Source of the DNA: Lophium mytilinum
Lineage: Eukaryota > Ascomycota > Dothideomycetes > Mytilinidiales > Mytilinidiaceae
Direction of reading: 5' to 3'
DNA length: 64,000 nucleotides
Assembly: GCA_010093605.1 (NCBI GenBank)
Contig: MU004195.1
Location: 746,708 to 810,707, forward strand
Made by a program: the position numbers and the translations under genes. This document shows positions 44,987 through 56,166 of the stretch, piece after piece (position 1 is the first letter of the stretch; every line of letters begins with the position of its first letter). The notes under the pieces were generated by a model, which saw only the letters and a program-made list of their open reading frames with translations, did no database searches and had not been told where the DNA came from.

Positions 44987-46037
44987 ATGAAATTCTCCCT
45001 CTTTGCTCTCATTCAGCTTTCGCTTCTCGCCCTCGCCCACCCCAACCGCTTGAACGAACCGATCCACCGCCCTCGCGCCGCGGCGAGCTCAAACTCCACC
45101 AGCGCCGTCTCGACGTCCGGCATCATCCTCAGCACGGGCACTTCCTTCCCCACCAGCGTGATCCTCAGCACCGGCATCTCCATCCCCACCAGCATCATCC
45201 TTAGCACTGGCCCTACCCCCTCCAACACCACCACCAGCACGCCCCCCTTCGCCAACACCACCTTCTTCGAGTCATATGCCACCACCACCACCTCCTCCTC
45301 CTCCTTCTCTTCCTCCTCCTCCTCCTCTCTCACCTCCTCAACCCCCTCCCCCTCACCAACCGCCCCCGGCCCCGTGTCCTTCAAACTCCGCACCGCCCTC
45401 CGCCCCACCTCTCCCTCCAACCCCTCCCCCCCGCACCACCTCGCCAACCTCTACCTCACCACCTTCCACACCGGCGCCGGCACGTCCGACCCCGTGTTCG
45501 CTGCCTCGAGCTCCACGACTTTCTACCTCAACAACACGTCTAGCGGCGGGGGTTACGGCGGCGGCACCGCGGAGACGGTGCTGCAGGTCGCGAACCCCGC
45601 GGGGTACATCTGGGGTTTCCAGTTCACGTTCTGGCCGTACACGGGATGGGGGGATGTGACGCTGGATGTGAGTAAGGAGGCGGCGGGGGGGTGGGTGGTT
45701 GCGGTGGTGGAGATGGGAGGGGGGAGTGAGATGGAGGCGGGGCGGGTGAGGGAGGAGGTGGTGGTGAGGTATGAGGGGAGTGGGACGGGGGTGGGGGGTG
45801 GGTGGCTTGGTGAGTGATTTTTTTCCATCTTCTTGTTTTGGGGTTTGATGGTTAGGGGATGAAAGCGAAGGCTAATTCCACCCACCCCTAGTGTGTGACT
45901 GGTGGCACGCGGTCCCGCAGTTGTTTTTCCGTGATCCGTATCGCGACCCGAAGTTCTATCCGGCGCCGAAGAGCTGTGCGGAGGTGGAGTTGGTGATGGA
46001 GTTTGTGGGGGATGGGGATATTACTGTGGGGGGTTGA
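44987..46037 (+). CDS. Secreted Ser/Thr-rich protein of a fungal DUF7907-like type
   Basis: Two exons, 44987-45809 and 45892-46037, join in frame to 322 aa (GGWL|VCDWWH). A signal peptide is clear (MKFSLFALIQLSLLALAHP). Residues about 30-125 are Ser/Thr-rich with ILSTGTSFPTSV/ILSTGISIPTSI repeats and a run of Ser from a TCC/CTC-rich DNA stretch, so heavy O-mannosylation is likely. The remaining domain (FKLRTALRP, NLYLTTFHTGAG, then WLVCDWWHAVPQLFF and SCAEVEL) resembles secreted ascomycete proteins grouped under a domain of unknown function, I believe DUF7907. Two Cys near the end may pair. It is likely extracellular or wall-associated; no enzymatic site is evident. Codon third positions are extremely GC-rich compared with neighbours. 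Confidence 0.72.
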
Positions 46038-46360
46038 AAGAGGGTTAGAGAAGGGTGGGCTGGGCAGGTTTAAGTAGGAGAGAAGAGGTTCAATGAGTTC
46101 TGAGTTGGGCTTGCAGCGAAGAAGTGACAGAGAAGGAGGTTGAGGAAGAAATGAGGAGATAGCTTGGAGGATGAGCGTGGATCGTGGATCGTGAAGAGTT
46201 AAGGAGGGTGTAATAAGTGCGTATGAGAACGTAGAATCCTGAAAAGCCTGTACCGCTTTCATGGTTGATTTTGTGAACCATGGCGGCTTGAGCATTATTT
46301 GCTACGTCTTTTTCCGTATGCGGCTTGGAGGGTCCTTCTAAAGGAACCGATCCCACCGTA

Positions 46361-47130
46361 GCAACCCCCTAAATTAAGCCTGTGGTATCAGGTGTAGAAA
46401 AAGTCGCTGAGGTGCGTCTATAGTGGGCTTACCCCCTCTAGCAACAAAGAGTCACAATTCTAACTGTGCATGTTTAGTAGCCATTTTCTCATCCGTTTGC
46501 ACGACCCTCTAAATCGAGCCTATAGAATTAGGCGCAGAAAAGATTGCTAGGGTGCGTTGTTAGAGATCCTGCCTCTTCTGGTTATAAAGAGTCACATTTC
46601 TAACCGTGTAAATCGATTTCCGCTAGACGCGGAGGGCACGCAGCGTGCATGTTTAATAGCCATTTTCCTATCCGTTTGCACGACCCTTTAGATCGAGCCT
46701 ACAGAATTAGGTATAGATAAGGTTGCTAGGGTACGTTACCTGAGATCCTGCCTCCTTTGGTTACAAAGAGTTACATTTCTAACCGCGTAGATCGATCTTT
46801 AGTAGACGCGGAGGGCACGCCGCGTGCACCTATTGTAAGGGCGGGTTTTACCATCTTTCCACGACCCCCTAAATTGAGCTCGTGGTTTTAGTTTCGGGAA
46901 AGGTTGCTGGGATGCGATGTTGGAGATTCTGACTCCTCTAGTTACAAAGAGTCACATTTCTAACCGTGTGAGTCGATTTTTTTGGGAGACGCGGAGCGCA
47001 CGCGGCGTGCACCGATTATAGGGGCGTTTTGAAACGATTTCCCGCGACCGCCTGAATCGAGCTCGTGGTATTAGGTTCGAAGGAGGTTGTTGGGGCACCC
47101 CTTACCTTCTTTAGTTGCTAAAAGTTACTT
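46361..47130. repeat. Tandem repeat array, about 180-bp units, 5 copies, with conserved palindrome
   Basis: The anchor CGACC(C/G)YYTRRATYGAGC recurs at 46502, 46681, 46862 and 47045, preceded by a shorter first copy at 46362; steps are 140, 179, 181 and 183 bp. Common parts include TTGCTRGGRTGCG, GTTACAAAGAGTCACATTTC and TAACCGTGT. Units 2-4 each contain GCACGC-N-GCGTGC (46636, 46815, 46998) after AGACGCGGAG. Divergence is mainly transitions. The last copy is truncated just before the WD40 gene stop at 47147. Confidence 0.85.
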
Positions 47131-47146
47131 CTCAACCCCATCCTCC

Positions 47147-48583
47147 CTAATCGCTCTCGTCCATTAAAGCCGCCAACTCCGCCTCCTCCTCCACCGTCAT
47201 CAGACTCTTCTTTCCCTTCTCCTCCTCCTTCACCACACCTTCTTTCTCTTCGTCATCTTCCTTCCTAACCCTCTCAAATTCCCCTTGACTAAGTTCCCAG
47301 CTCCTCACCGTCCCATCAATCCCCACACTTACCACCTTGCCCCCCCAAATCACGACTCCAGTAACCTCCTCATAGTGTCCTGCTAGCACAATCACACACT
47401 TCCCACTCCCTGAATCCCACACTCTGACCTCCTCATCCCTACATGCTGTCACAACCCACCCCTTCCCCTCGTCCACAGCGACAGCCCGCACGAAATCAGG
47501 GTGCGGGAACGTGGTGTCTGGGGCGAAATTCTGAGTCCGGGAGAGAATCTGGGCGGATTTGTCCGAAGATGCGGTGAAGAGGTCGCCAGAAGGGGAGAAA
47601 GTAAGCTGGTTTATAGAGGTTTCGTGTGGCGTATGGGGGTCGTTCGGGTCGCTGGTTACCGAGATCGTTGATTTCAAGGTGGAATCCGAAGACGGGGTAG
47701 CGGTTATCGTCCACCGCCTGATCTCGCGATCACTGCCTGCGCTGAACACAATCACGCTCTCCGACTCTGTACTCTTCGTCTTGGATGGATTATCGAGGGA
47801 ATCAGCTAGACTTAGGGAATTAACAGCTAGACTCAACACCCCCCTCGCATGCCCCTTGAGGGTTTGCAGCGCCTCTCCGGTTTCAACGTCCCAAATGATG
47901 ATGGTAGCGTCTGCGGCCCCGCTGAAGAGTAGCTCGCGCCCGCCGAGCGAGACACATACGACGCACTTTACGAAGTCGGTGTGGCCTACGAAGCGGCGGC
48001 CAGGTGCGCGGGTAGCGGTAGACCAGGACCATATTGTTTTATCCCAGCAGCCGGCGAAGAGAGTGCGGGGGGAGCGGGTAGTGGAGAGGCAGAGGGAGGT
48101 GAGGGGGGCCATAGGGCCGGTGAAGGGGGTCGTAGTTTTGCTCTGGGGGGATGTTAGTCGTGATTATGATGATGATGTTTAATAAGCGGAGTGTATAGGA
48201 CAATATACAGCAAGGAATCCAACTGTTCTCTTTTAGGGAATAATAGAGACAGGACTAGGGTAGAAGCTGTGTGCGGAACGATAGAAAGAGCGTATAACTA
48301 AACATCTTACCCACTTCAAGCACAATCCTCCTCACCACCCCCGCCGCCTCGGCTACATACACCGCACCTTCATTGTCTAGATCCGGGATGATTGCCAGCA
48401 ACTTGCTTGTAAGCTTGATTGGGTTTCCCTTCTTATTCTTCGACTTTGATGCCTTGCGCGTCCCCTCGTCGATGGAAGCTCTATTCACGCACAGTTTAGC
48501 TTCTAATACACCTAAGAGTTCACAAGCTGATTAGAAGCTCACGTAGTCTGGAAGAAATGCCCGGGGTCGGTAGAGCGCGACAT
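47147..48583 (-). CDS. WD40-repeat protein
   Basis: Three exons (48583-48543, 48480-48315, 48142-47147) join in frame to 400 aa; the second donor is GTGGGT. The start MSRSTDPGHFFQTT leads to a basic linker and a first strand set (AIIPDLDNEGAVYVAEAAG). WD-type units follow: FAGCWDKTIWSWSTAT, FSGAADATIIIWDVETG, FSAGSDREIRRWTI, FTASSDKSAQIL, VTACRDEEVRVWDSGSG and VSVGIDGTVRSWEL, enough for one six- or seven-bladed propeller. The C-terminus is acidic with KKSLMTVEEEAELAALM. It resembles a conserved ascomycete WD40 protein without an established name; such propellers act as scaffolds. Only 17 bp separate its stop from the tandem repeat array, so its 3' UTR is probably made of repeat sequence. Confidence 0.83.
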
Positions 48584-49382
48584 TTTGGGCGGAGAACGCG
48601 TAGGTAGGTGGTGGTGTTAAGGTGCGGCTCTGGGATGTGGGGTGGGGTTTTATTTCGTAGGTAGCTCCTCCTGCCCCTCAGCGCAGCTTTCCACCTTAAC
48701 ACAGCTTTCTGAAAACACCATACACCCAACAAACCCACCTATTGGAATCCATGTTACTATAGCCATATATACTAGGCGCAATTAGCTCTCCTATGCCTAC
48801 CAAGCAAAATCATTACTTAAATAAAAGTCTCCGGACGCGTTTAAAGCGGTGTTTATATTATTAGCTAGGAGGCTAAATTTCTTGCGCCTAAGTATACATC
48901 CCCGCTATTGCTAGATTATAAAACTACACTATTATGGAGCAAATACTATACTTAATACTAGAGCCAAGGATCTAATACTAGAAAGCTGTAGAGACGCTTG
49001 CTCTAGTAACTGCTAGTAGTTAGCCTTTATTAACTATAGTTAGTTGGACACTGCTACTAGAGGCTATCAGGTAGAGGTCTGCAATAGAACAGTATTAGTA
49101 GATCTAGCACTCATCTAGCAGGAACGGGAGAAGAGGCCGCCTCGGGATAAGCTATTAATAATGTAATACATTTATAAGGACACCTGCCAGCTAACTACCT
49201 AGGTATCTACAGTGCCTTAACGCTAAATTGCTGCTGTAGCACCTTTAGATACTAGAGATAAATTCCACTCCTCCTTTTTTTTAAGCTTGTTGGCGATCCA
49301 CAGAAATACTGTTTACGAAACTTGCGCGTCCGAACCTCAACACCAGACATCCCTTTTCTAGTTTCGTGCCAAGAACTCATCA
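48584..49382. other. AT-rich relic stretch between WD40 and HeLo-type genes
   Basis: About 800 bp. From 48740 to 49290 the sequence is much richer in A/T and in TA and CTA/TAG words than the flanks and has no open frame of note. This resembles old repeat DNA altered by repeat-induced point mutation. I could not identify the original element or its ends. Confidence 0.4.
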
Positions 49383-50598
49383 ATGGAGGCCGTTGGACTG
49401 TCACTTGCGTTGATTCAGGTGTTTGACACTACTACAAAGGCTAGTATATCTCTTGCTTTGTCCATCAGATCCGCAAAAGAGTTTGGCAAAGATGCGGAGA
49501 AGCTTTCAGTCCGCATTGCAGACGAGATCGAACGGATCAGACAGCTTCGGCAGCTCCTACTGGAGAGAGACAAGATCTTTCCTGATGCTACCTTGTTTGC
49601 GCAGCTCTCTCCTGAGTCGCAAGAGAATCTGGTTGCGTTAATATATGTCGTCACTGGTCCGCTCTTCGGAGAATGTAAGGAGCTTTGGAGTACATACTTG
49701 GCCAAGTCGCAGTCAATCAAAGATCTTGACGACCAAGAACCGTTGGGAACATTAGGAAAGGAGCGAGACTTAGACGACTTGGTGAAAGCGTTTGAGGCAG
49801 CATCAGTAAGTATCGATTACCAACAGAACATTGGACTCCGAGCGAAAATGAAATGGGCCGTGAGCGATAAGGTGAGGGCGATCGAGCTAGTTGACGAGCT
49901 CTCAGATACCACTCGGCGCATCAAAGACGACATTGAGCTCTTCTGCTTTCCTCTTGGAATACTCAATAGCAAAGCGAGCGTGCTTCGACAAGATACGGAT
50001 GCGCAGAAGATTGGCTGGGCGGCCAATGCAGAGCTAATAGGTCTTATTCAAAGCTGCATCACATCTGGGAAGACGTGTGAAGTCAACAGCAATGACGTGG
50101 AAGTCGACACGGCCAGCAGCGACAACAGGAGCATCGCCACCGCTTACCTACTATCAGAGTCAACCAGTGGTCCTGCAGTACAGATACTACAAACCAGATG
50201 ACAGTAACGATGCGGACAGCGACGCCATGGCAAGATAGAATGAGCCGCTCCGATCGCGCCGAATTCACGATATATACAGTCTGGGTGTGGTCTTGCTAGA
50301 AATTGGCCTACGGCGAACCGCACTTAACATCATTCCCGACGACCTTCGCAAGGCTGGCACGAATATCCAACGAGGAGTAGCAAACATCAGGTTGCGGAAT
50401 AAGATCTTAGAGCATTACCACAAGCTATGCGACACTGCTCTCCCGATGACCATGGGATCACGGTATGCTGACGTCGTGTTGAGGTGCTTGAACGGCGGTT
50501 TTGGGCTACCGGCTGAATATGAAGGGGAGGAGCAGTTGCAGAGACAATTCTGGGTTGACGTTGTAGACTGCTTAAGTAAGATGTCTGAGCAATTATGA
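49383..50598 (+). pseudogene. HeLo-domain cell-death type gene with kinase-like C-lobe, appears broken
   Basis: The 5' part (49383-50201, 272 codons) matches the N-terminal HeLo (prion-inhibition and propagation) domain: MEAVGLSLALIQVF, then SIRSAKEFGKDAEKLSVRI and a helical bundle to about residue 215. The 3' part (to 50598) resembles the end of a fungal protein-kinase-like domain that usually follows HeLo in such proteins (GVVLLEIGLRRTAL, ALPMTMGSRYADVVLRCLN, FWVDVVDCLSKM). The gene looks broken, with about one or two interruptions and loss of the middle of the kinase-like part. Full-length relatives belong to fungal non-self recognition and regulated cell death. Loss seems fairly recent, since both parts are still easy to recognise. 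Confidence 0.65.
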
Positions 50599-51612
50599 GC
50601 GAGATAAACAGAGGTTCGTTGAAGCCTAGATGCGCGTAGGGTGCAAGTAAGATGCACGTATCTGATGAGAGGGATGACGTCCGGATAGATTGAAGACTGC
50701 CCTTCGAGGCGACCGCATGCTATCTATGATGCTGAGTTGGTGAGATGGAGGTTAGCAGCGAAGTCATGATAAGGTTTTAGACCACGCTTAAATGTGGACT
50801 ATGCTCCGATTCGGCACACCCCGTTTTCTATTCCACTTCTTCCCAAATCTCCGAATTATTACTCTTATGTGTATGCTTCATCTACAACTATAGCTTACAT
50901 CGCGGGTGAACGTAAATTCGTGTCATCATTTGTGCCCTCTCTCTCACTCTAATATTTGATGGAGGGGTGAAATAGAACGGCGAGGAAGTAGAGCACTTCG
51001 TAAGCGGTGGAAGATACTCTGATATCGATCCCACAAGCGGGAATAGACACGCTAGACCGAAAACGGAGGACGACTTAATAAAACCAACTGTTATACATCA
51101 AGGGAGCACCCCCTCAACTATCAAACTCCAAGGCTATCTATTAAACATTACTCCTCCCTTATCTATTCTCCTCCTCTATTACAACCACGCCGCTCTCAGC
51201 TATTACAGCAATACTAATAAGTATCACACCTTCAACTCAAACCAAAATACAGCAAGCAAACCAAATCCTCATTTCGTAATAATAAAACCAAGAACGCCGC
51301 CGCCCAATCCCTCGGCATTATTCTCATATCTTCATGCGTTCATACCCATCCATGTTCATATATCGTGAATCCGTCATATCATGCAAAGAGGTCATCGTCG
51401 TCAATCCAAACCCGCCGCCCAAAAGCGTACAAAAACATCTCCTAGGTGTTTGAACAGGGAAATCCCAATGAAACAACGCCCCAAGAAAAAGATCTCCCGC
51501 CAAGGGGATCTCTTTGGTGCTTTTTGGAAAAACGCGGCGGTACTGCCTGGCTTGCTTGTGGCCGCCGGCAAATGCGAAATGGTAAACATCATCCGTACAA
51601 CCCATCAGCGCA
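50599..51612. other. Intergenic region downstream of the Byr4-like gene
   Basis: About 1 kb, AT-rich at 51060-51300. Frames from 51381 on are shadows of the Byr4/Bfa1 3' end. No gene seen. Confidence 0.4.
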
Positions 51613-54284
51613 TCACCTTCGCAGATTCTCCGCGGCCGCCAACTCCGCAAGGTCGCGAACCGCCCACCGCCAGCCCTCGCCAGAATCGCGGCCGCCCTCG
51701 AACCAGCCCTCAACGCGCCGGCGCCACACGGCCTCCTCCTCGCGCTGGCGGCGGATGAAGCCAGGGCCAAGATCGAACTCCTCGCCGACGAACGACGGGT
51801 CGTCCATCTTGCTGCTGTCGCCGAAGCCAGACGTGACGCTGGGCGCGCCACCTGCGCCGACTGTGACTTTGTTTTCCTCGTCTTTGAGGTCGTCGAGCCC
51901 GGCGAAGGGGTCGTCGTCGTCGTCGCCCGAGGGCGACATGGCGCCGGCGCGGGATGACGGGCCGAGCTTGAGCCACTTCATTTGGCGGGGGTCGAAGACC
52001 ATGCCGCGCTCGACTTGGACGCCGCGGGTGGCGGTAATGTGGGAGATGAGCGCTGGAGCGCGAGGTGGTGAGGGTGGGTTTATGTTGGCGGGCCGGGAGC
52101 TGGTGTGGCGGCCCTGCGGTTGAGATTGGAAGATGTGCGGTATAGATTGTGATCGATCGTGCGAGTAAGGCGACGGTTGATGTGGTGGTGCAAAGGTAGG
52201 TGTGCTCGCGATGGTAAGATTACCGAGCGTCGTGCTCGAAGTGTTGGGATGTGAAAAGGAATCTAATATGGCTTCGTTGCCCTCCCATCTATGCAATATT
52301 GGGTTGTAACGCATGCCTTTCATATCTGCGGAAGGTTAGCGTTTGCTTTGCATATAAAGGAAGTTTGATTCGTACTTTCGGCTCTAGGTGCTGACATTGG
52401 ATTAATCAAAAAGGGTTTCTGGCCCGTTCCTCTTTTCGTGCGCTGGGCGGAAGGGCTCGTATGAGGACTGCTTGCTGCGACCTTAGCCTTCCAGTTCGTC
52501 TGGACTGGAGCAACTGGCCCGTCCTGGCGAGATCTCGTCCCTGCAAGTCGCTGTTCTCGCGCTATGCGACTTGCTGCTGTGTCGCGGGCGAATCGTGGTG
52601 TGCTGTCTGGCTTCGTCGGGCTTCGCGGTGTAGCTGGAGGTGCCGGAGTTTGCATGCGGTCGGGAAGGGGCAATCGAGTGTTGCTTTGCTGATGCCTGAG
52701 GGATTTGACCGGGCCTCGCGCGATTGGCACCTTCTCAAACTTCTTCTCCTTCGCGGCGGACGTAGGCAAATCGTCGAAGACCTCGAGCTCACTGCCGTCG
52801 CCGAACGCACGACGTCGTTTGGGCAGCGCAAGAGCACGTTTGGCAGCAGCTTCCCGTTGTAACGCCGCTGGTGCTAGATCGCGGCGCATACCAGCGCGAC
52901 TTGGAGTTTCAGGAGGATTCGTTGCCGACATGCGGGAGAATGATCGCATAGCTGGTGATTGGGGTCTGTTATTCGAGTATGATCGCATTGCTGGCGATAA
53001 AGGCCGGTTGCTATTATTCGGGTCCGAGTCCCGACGAAGATGGGTTTGCGAAGATTTGGACTTCACATGGTGGGATTGCGAGCTTGATCCACCAGCCGGA
53101 AGGAAGGGTACAGGGGGTTTCGGCGCATTGTTGAAACTGTTGCGCAAGACAGGCGCAGACCGTTTGGCCCGTAACAGCTGGGCATGGGTGGTCGTTGGCA
53201 TGGGACGGGCAGTGCTCTTCGATTGCGCACCTTGCTCATGGATAGGAGTGAGCTTTGATCGACTAGCGGATGCTTGGAGGGGCCTCGGTATCCTTGAGAT
53301 TGAGGGCTTGTCGGTGAATGTAAGGGTTGTCGCAGGGCGAGAAGCAGGAGGCGCAGCAGCTTTCGGTGTCGGCTTTTGAACGACGACGTGACGATTTACG
53401 GTCGCTTTCTTTGTGTCGATGATGTCGCCAGCACCAATGTCCAAGTCGGCGAAGAAGTCGTCCTCCTCGACGGGTTTGGGCTTTGGGGCTGGCTGTATAG
53501 GCTCTGCGGGGGAGGGCGACGAGGACGGCGCATCATGCGGTGAGAAGTCTGGCACGGACGTTGGTGCTTGATCCCGTCTGTGGGGATGAGCTGGCTCGGG
53601 AGAGACATCGGGCGTGTTCTGCTCGGCCTCTTGGAGCTTTTTCAAGCGAGCATTGAAGTCCAGCTGCTCGGGTAGCACAAGACCAGTGATGTCGTCCTCC
53701 TCGCTCTCGAGCGTCATGCAGCTGTTCATGCTCGGGCTCATGGCAGAGACAGACGAGCCGCGGTTGCGGCCATCCCGCTTCGTTCCTCCAAAGCGGATGC
53801 CCAGGCTTCCCTCGCCCCAGTCGTCAAATTCATCTTGGTCTTCTGCTGGGGTCCGCGGTAACTGCGGTGCTTTCAGTTTGAGGGTCTCGAAGCCGGCAGT
53901 CGGCAGCTCGAGGTCATCGCCCCAGTCGTCGTCAGCGATGATTTTGCGCTGGGATTTCTTCTTGCCCAGCTTCTTGATGGATCCGCCGAGCAGGGCGGAG
54001 GACGGCACCCCCAACGGTATGGGGATACCGGCTTGTTTTGCGGATGAGATGGCATGGAGGGTGGATAGCTCGTCGTTGGGCGTAATGAGGACCTGCCAGT
54101 CGTCGTCGCCAATGTTGGACTCGGAGCGCACGGAGACGCGTGAGGATTGCGACGTCTGCACAGTGGAGACGGAGTTGGTGAAGAGGTCGCCTTGGAAGTC
54201 GGCGTCGTCGTCCCAGTTCTCCACAGAATTCGACATGAGGGCCATTCGCTGCGCGAAGCTGCCTTTGTTAGTAGGATTGGCCAT
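51613..54284 (-). CDS. Byr4/Bfa1-type subunit of the SIN/MEN two-component GAP
   Basis: Exons 54284-52376 and 52325-51613 join in frame (PRAE|NMKGMRYNP) to 873 aa. The N-terminus has the family-type phrase SFAQRMALMSNSVENWDDD and repeated acidic-Trp motifs (GDDDWQVL, DDDWGDDLELP, DDWGEGSLGIRF). The middle is a long disordered Ser/Pro/Arg region. The C-terminal part begins with the hallmark GMRYNPILHRWEGNEAIL and ends in helical EEEAVWRRRVEGWF. Byr4 in fission yeast and Bfa1 in budding yeast bind Cdc16/Bub2 at the spindle pole body and hold the GTPase Spg1/Tem1 off, delaying septation and mitotic exit. Many Ser-Pro sites fit regulation by polo and Cdk kinases. It is divergent from the Lif1/XRCC4 gene. 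Confidence 0.85.
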
Positions 54285-54948
54285 GGCCGCTTTTGCGGGC
54301 AGGAGCTGGTTTGAAGTTCGCAGGTGAGAGTTGGCGTGGTTGGGAGGTGGTTGGTTTTAGCGAGGCCAGCTCGGCGGTGAGCCCTAGAGCTAACGAAAAC
54401 CCGGACACGAAGTCGCGACACTAACGCGAGAACAGAGAGCGATTCAACACGAGAGCAAGAGGAGCTGAGGGCGCGGAATAATTGTTGACAGCGGCCTCCG
54501 ATGGTGTCTATTCCGCGCACATGGAACGCACCCGTAAGTCGCAGTCGCTAGCCGTCTCAAACCGTGTCCGCCGTCTACCTACAGGCAGAAGCCAGCTACC
54601 TACGCGACTCCACTTATAGTCCCTATAACATAAGACCGCCGGACCCTCGCAGCCCTCTCCCTACCGGCGTCGTGGTCTCAGCATTCACTTTCACCTGAAA
54701 CAGCCGTGCCCGCCTCAAACAAGAATCCGCTTCCTCCAGACGCCTGTCCGTCATTCTCGGCGGAGATAGGTGACAGGCATAGCCTTTAGGGCTCAACATC
54801 AACCAAGGATACTCCTGTTACTTGTCTCAGTCCATCTCTCTGTCAACTCACGATCCTAGACGTGTTGCCCCCCGCGTCAGACCCGCGTTGTTCCCTGTTT
54901 GCGCCGGAATCCACGTTCCAGGTAGAGCATCTCATCTCGATCCGCAAC
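54285..54948. other. Shared promoter region of Byr4-like and XRCC4/Lif1 genes
   Basis: About 660 bp between divergent start codons, GC-rich near the Byr4 side. No other gene seen; a minus frame at 54520-53873 is a shadow. Confidence 0.45.
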
Positions 54949-56166
54949 ATGGCCGCCGGAGATCGCCATATCATCGAGATCCCCGCCGCAGCGGGGGAGG
55001 GAGATGAGTTCATCATAGTCGACGTCACGAGCCATGGGCCCGGCCGGCTGGACGTCACGTTACTGGGCTCCGAGGGCCAGTTTCCCTACTTCAAACAAAG
55101 TAATCTTACTCGAGTCCAGGATCTCGGCCTGTCTGCTGACCTCGAGTGCAGTTCAGCAGCGAAAGCTCAAGGAGTTGCGGACGACGCGTAAAGGCAGCGA
55201 TGAGCAGTGGGAAGCTGCGCTGTCTCACTTGTTGCTGAATGAGGCTGTTAAGGCGGAGTATGTGAGCGCGCTCAAGGGCGTTCAGGTTGTTTACCAGGAG
55301 GATGGCGACAATCTCAAACTCATTGTCAGACAGGAGGTGGCAACTACTAAGCTCAAGGTTGGTGGTTTACTAATACGGTCTATGGATGCGTACTAATGCG
55401 TATGTAGCATAACATGGGCGAGATAGTACTCCTAAGAGACGAAGAGAAAGAAATTGACCCCCTCGACTGGGCGCGAGTCGCTGCTAGAGGGGCGGCAGCG
55501 GCCAAAGATCAGTTCGCCGACTTACAGACACAGCTAGGCACTCAACAGAGCACTATCGACAAACTACACGCGCAACTTGACGATCTTGTTAAGGCTAAGG
55601 AAGAAAATGATAATGCAATGCTGCAGAAGTTCACCGAGCTACTCAACGAGAAGAAAATGAAAATCAGAGACCAGCAAAGGCTCCTCGCTGGTGCAAAGGT
55701 GGACCCCAAGGCTGCTGTCACAGTCGAGGCCACCCGCGAGGACTCGAAATCCAAATCGAAGTCACGAAAACCTGCGCCGTCGAGAACCTCAAAGAGGAAA
55801 GCAAACGGGACGGCACGCGTTGTAGAGTCTGAGTCGGAGGGTGAATTCGAGCAGATGCAGGTCGACGAAACGGAGGTCAAGGCGGAGCAGGAGCGTGAGG
55901 AAGACATGCCTGAGGCGACAACGCCTGACCGCAGCGACGATGAGACAGAGGACGAAGAAGGCGATGTCGGGGAAGCTTCGACATCGACGCAACCAAGCAA
56001 ACCCGTCGAATTGGCTACACGGACGGCCAGCAAGCCTGAGCAAACGCCAGAGCTGCCGCCACCCCGGCGCGAATTGCCGTTTGCGAAAGCGAAAACGCGA
56101 GGTCAGAAGGTTGCGCCGCCGCCTGTGGAGGACGAGGATGACGACACAGAGGACGACGAGCTTTGA
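54949..56166 (+). CDS. XRCC4/Lif1-type non-homologous end-joining protein
   Basis: Exons 54949-55099, 55152-55357 and 55408-56166 join in frame to 371 aa. The start chosen is MAAGDRHIIEIPAAAG; the frame is open further up but without an ATG. Residues 1-125 form a beta-rich head (DEFIIVDVTSHGPGRLDVTLL, then SEGQFPYF, QWEAALSHLLL, LKLIVRQEV), followed by a coiled coil at about 145-200 (KDQFADLQTQLGTQQSTIDK, LTELLNEKK-like). The tail is acidic and disordered, with basic patches (SRKPAPSRTSKRK). This layout is that of XRCC4 and yeast Lif1, which hold DNA ligase IV and join broken ends with Ku and XLF/Nej1. Length fits fungal homologs. Family call rests on layout and local similarity, not on an exact catalytic motif. 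Confidence 0.8.

Noticed and set aside
45013-45659. Minus-strand Glu/Val-rich frame and plus-strand Pro-rich frame in the secreted protein gene
   Set aside because: Shadows of the TCC/CTC-rich Ser-coding stretch.
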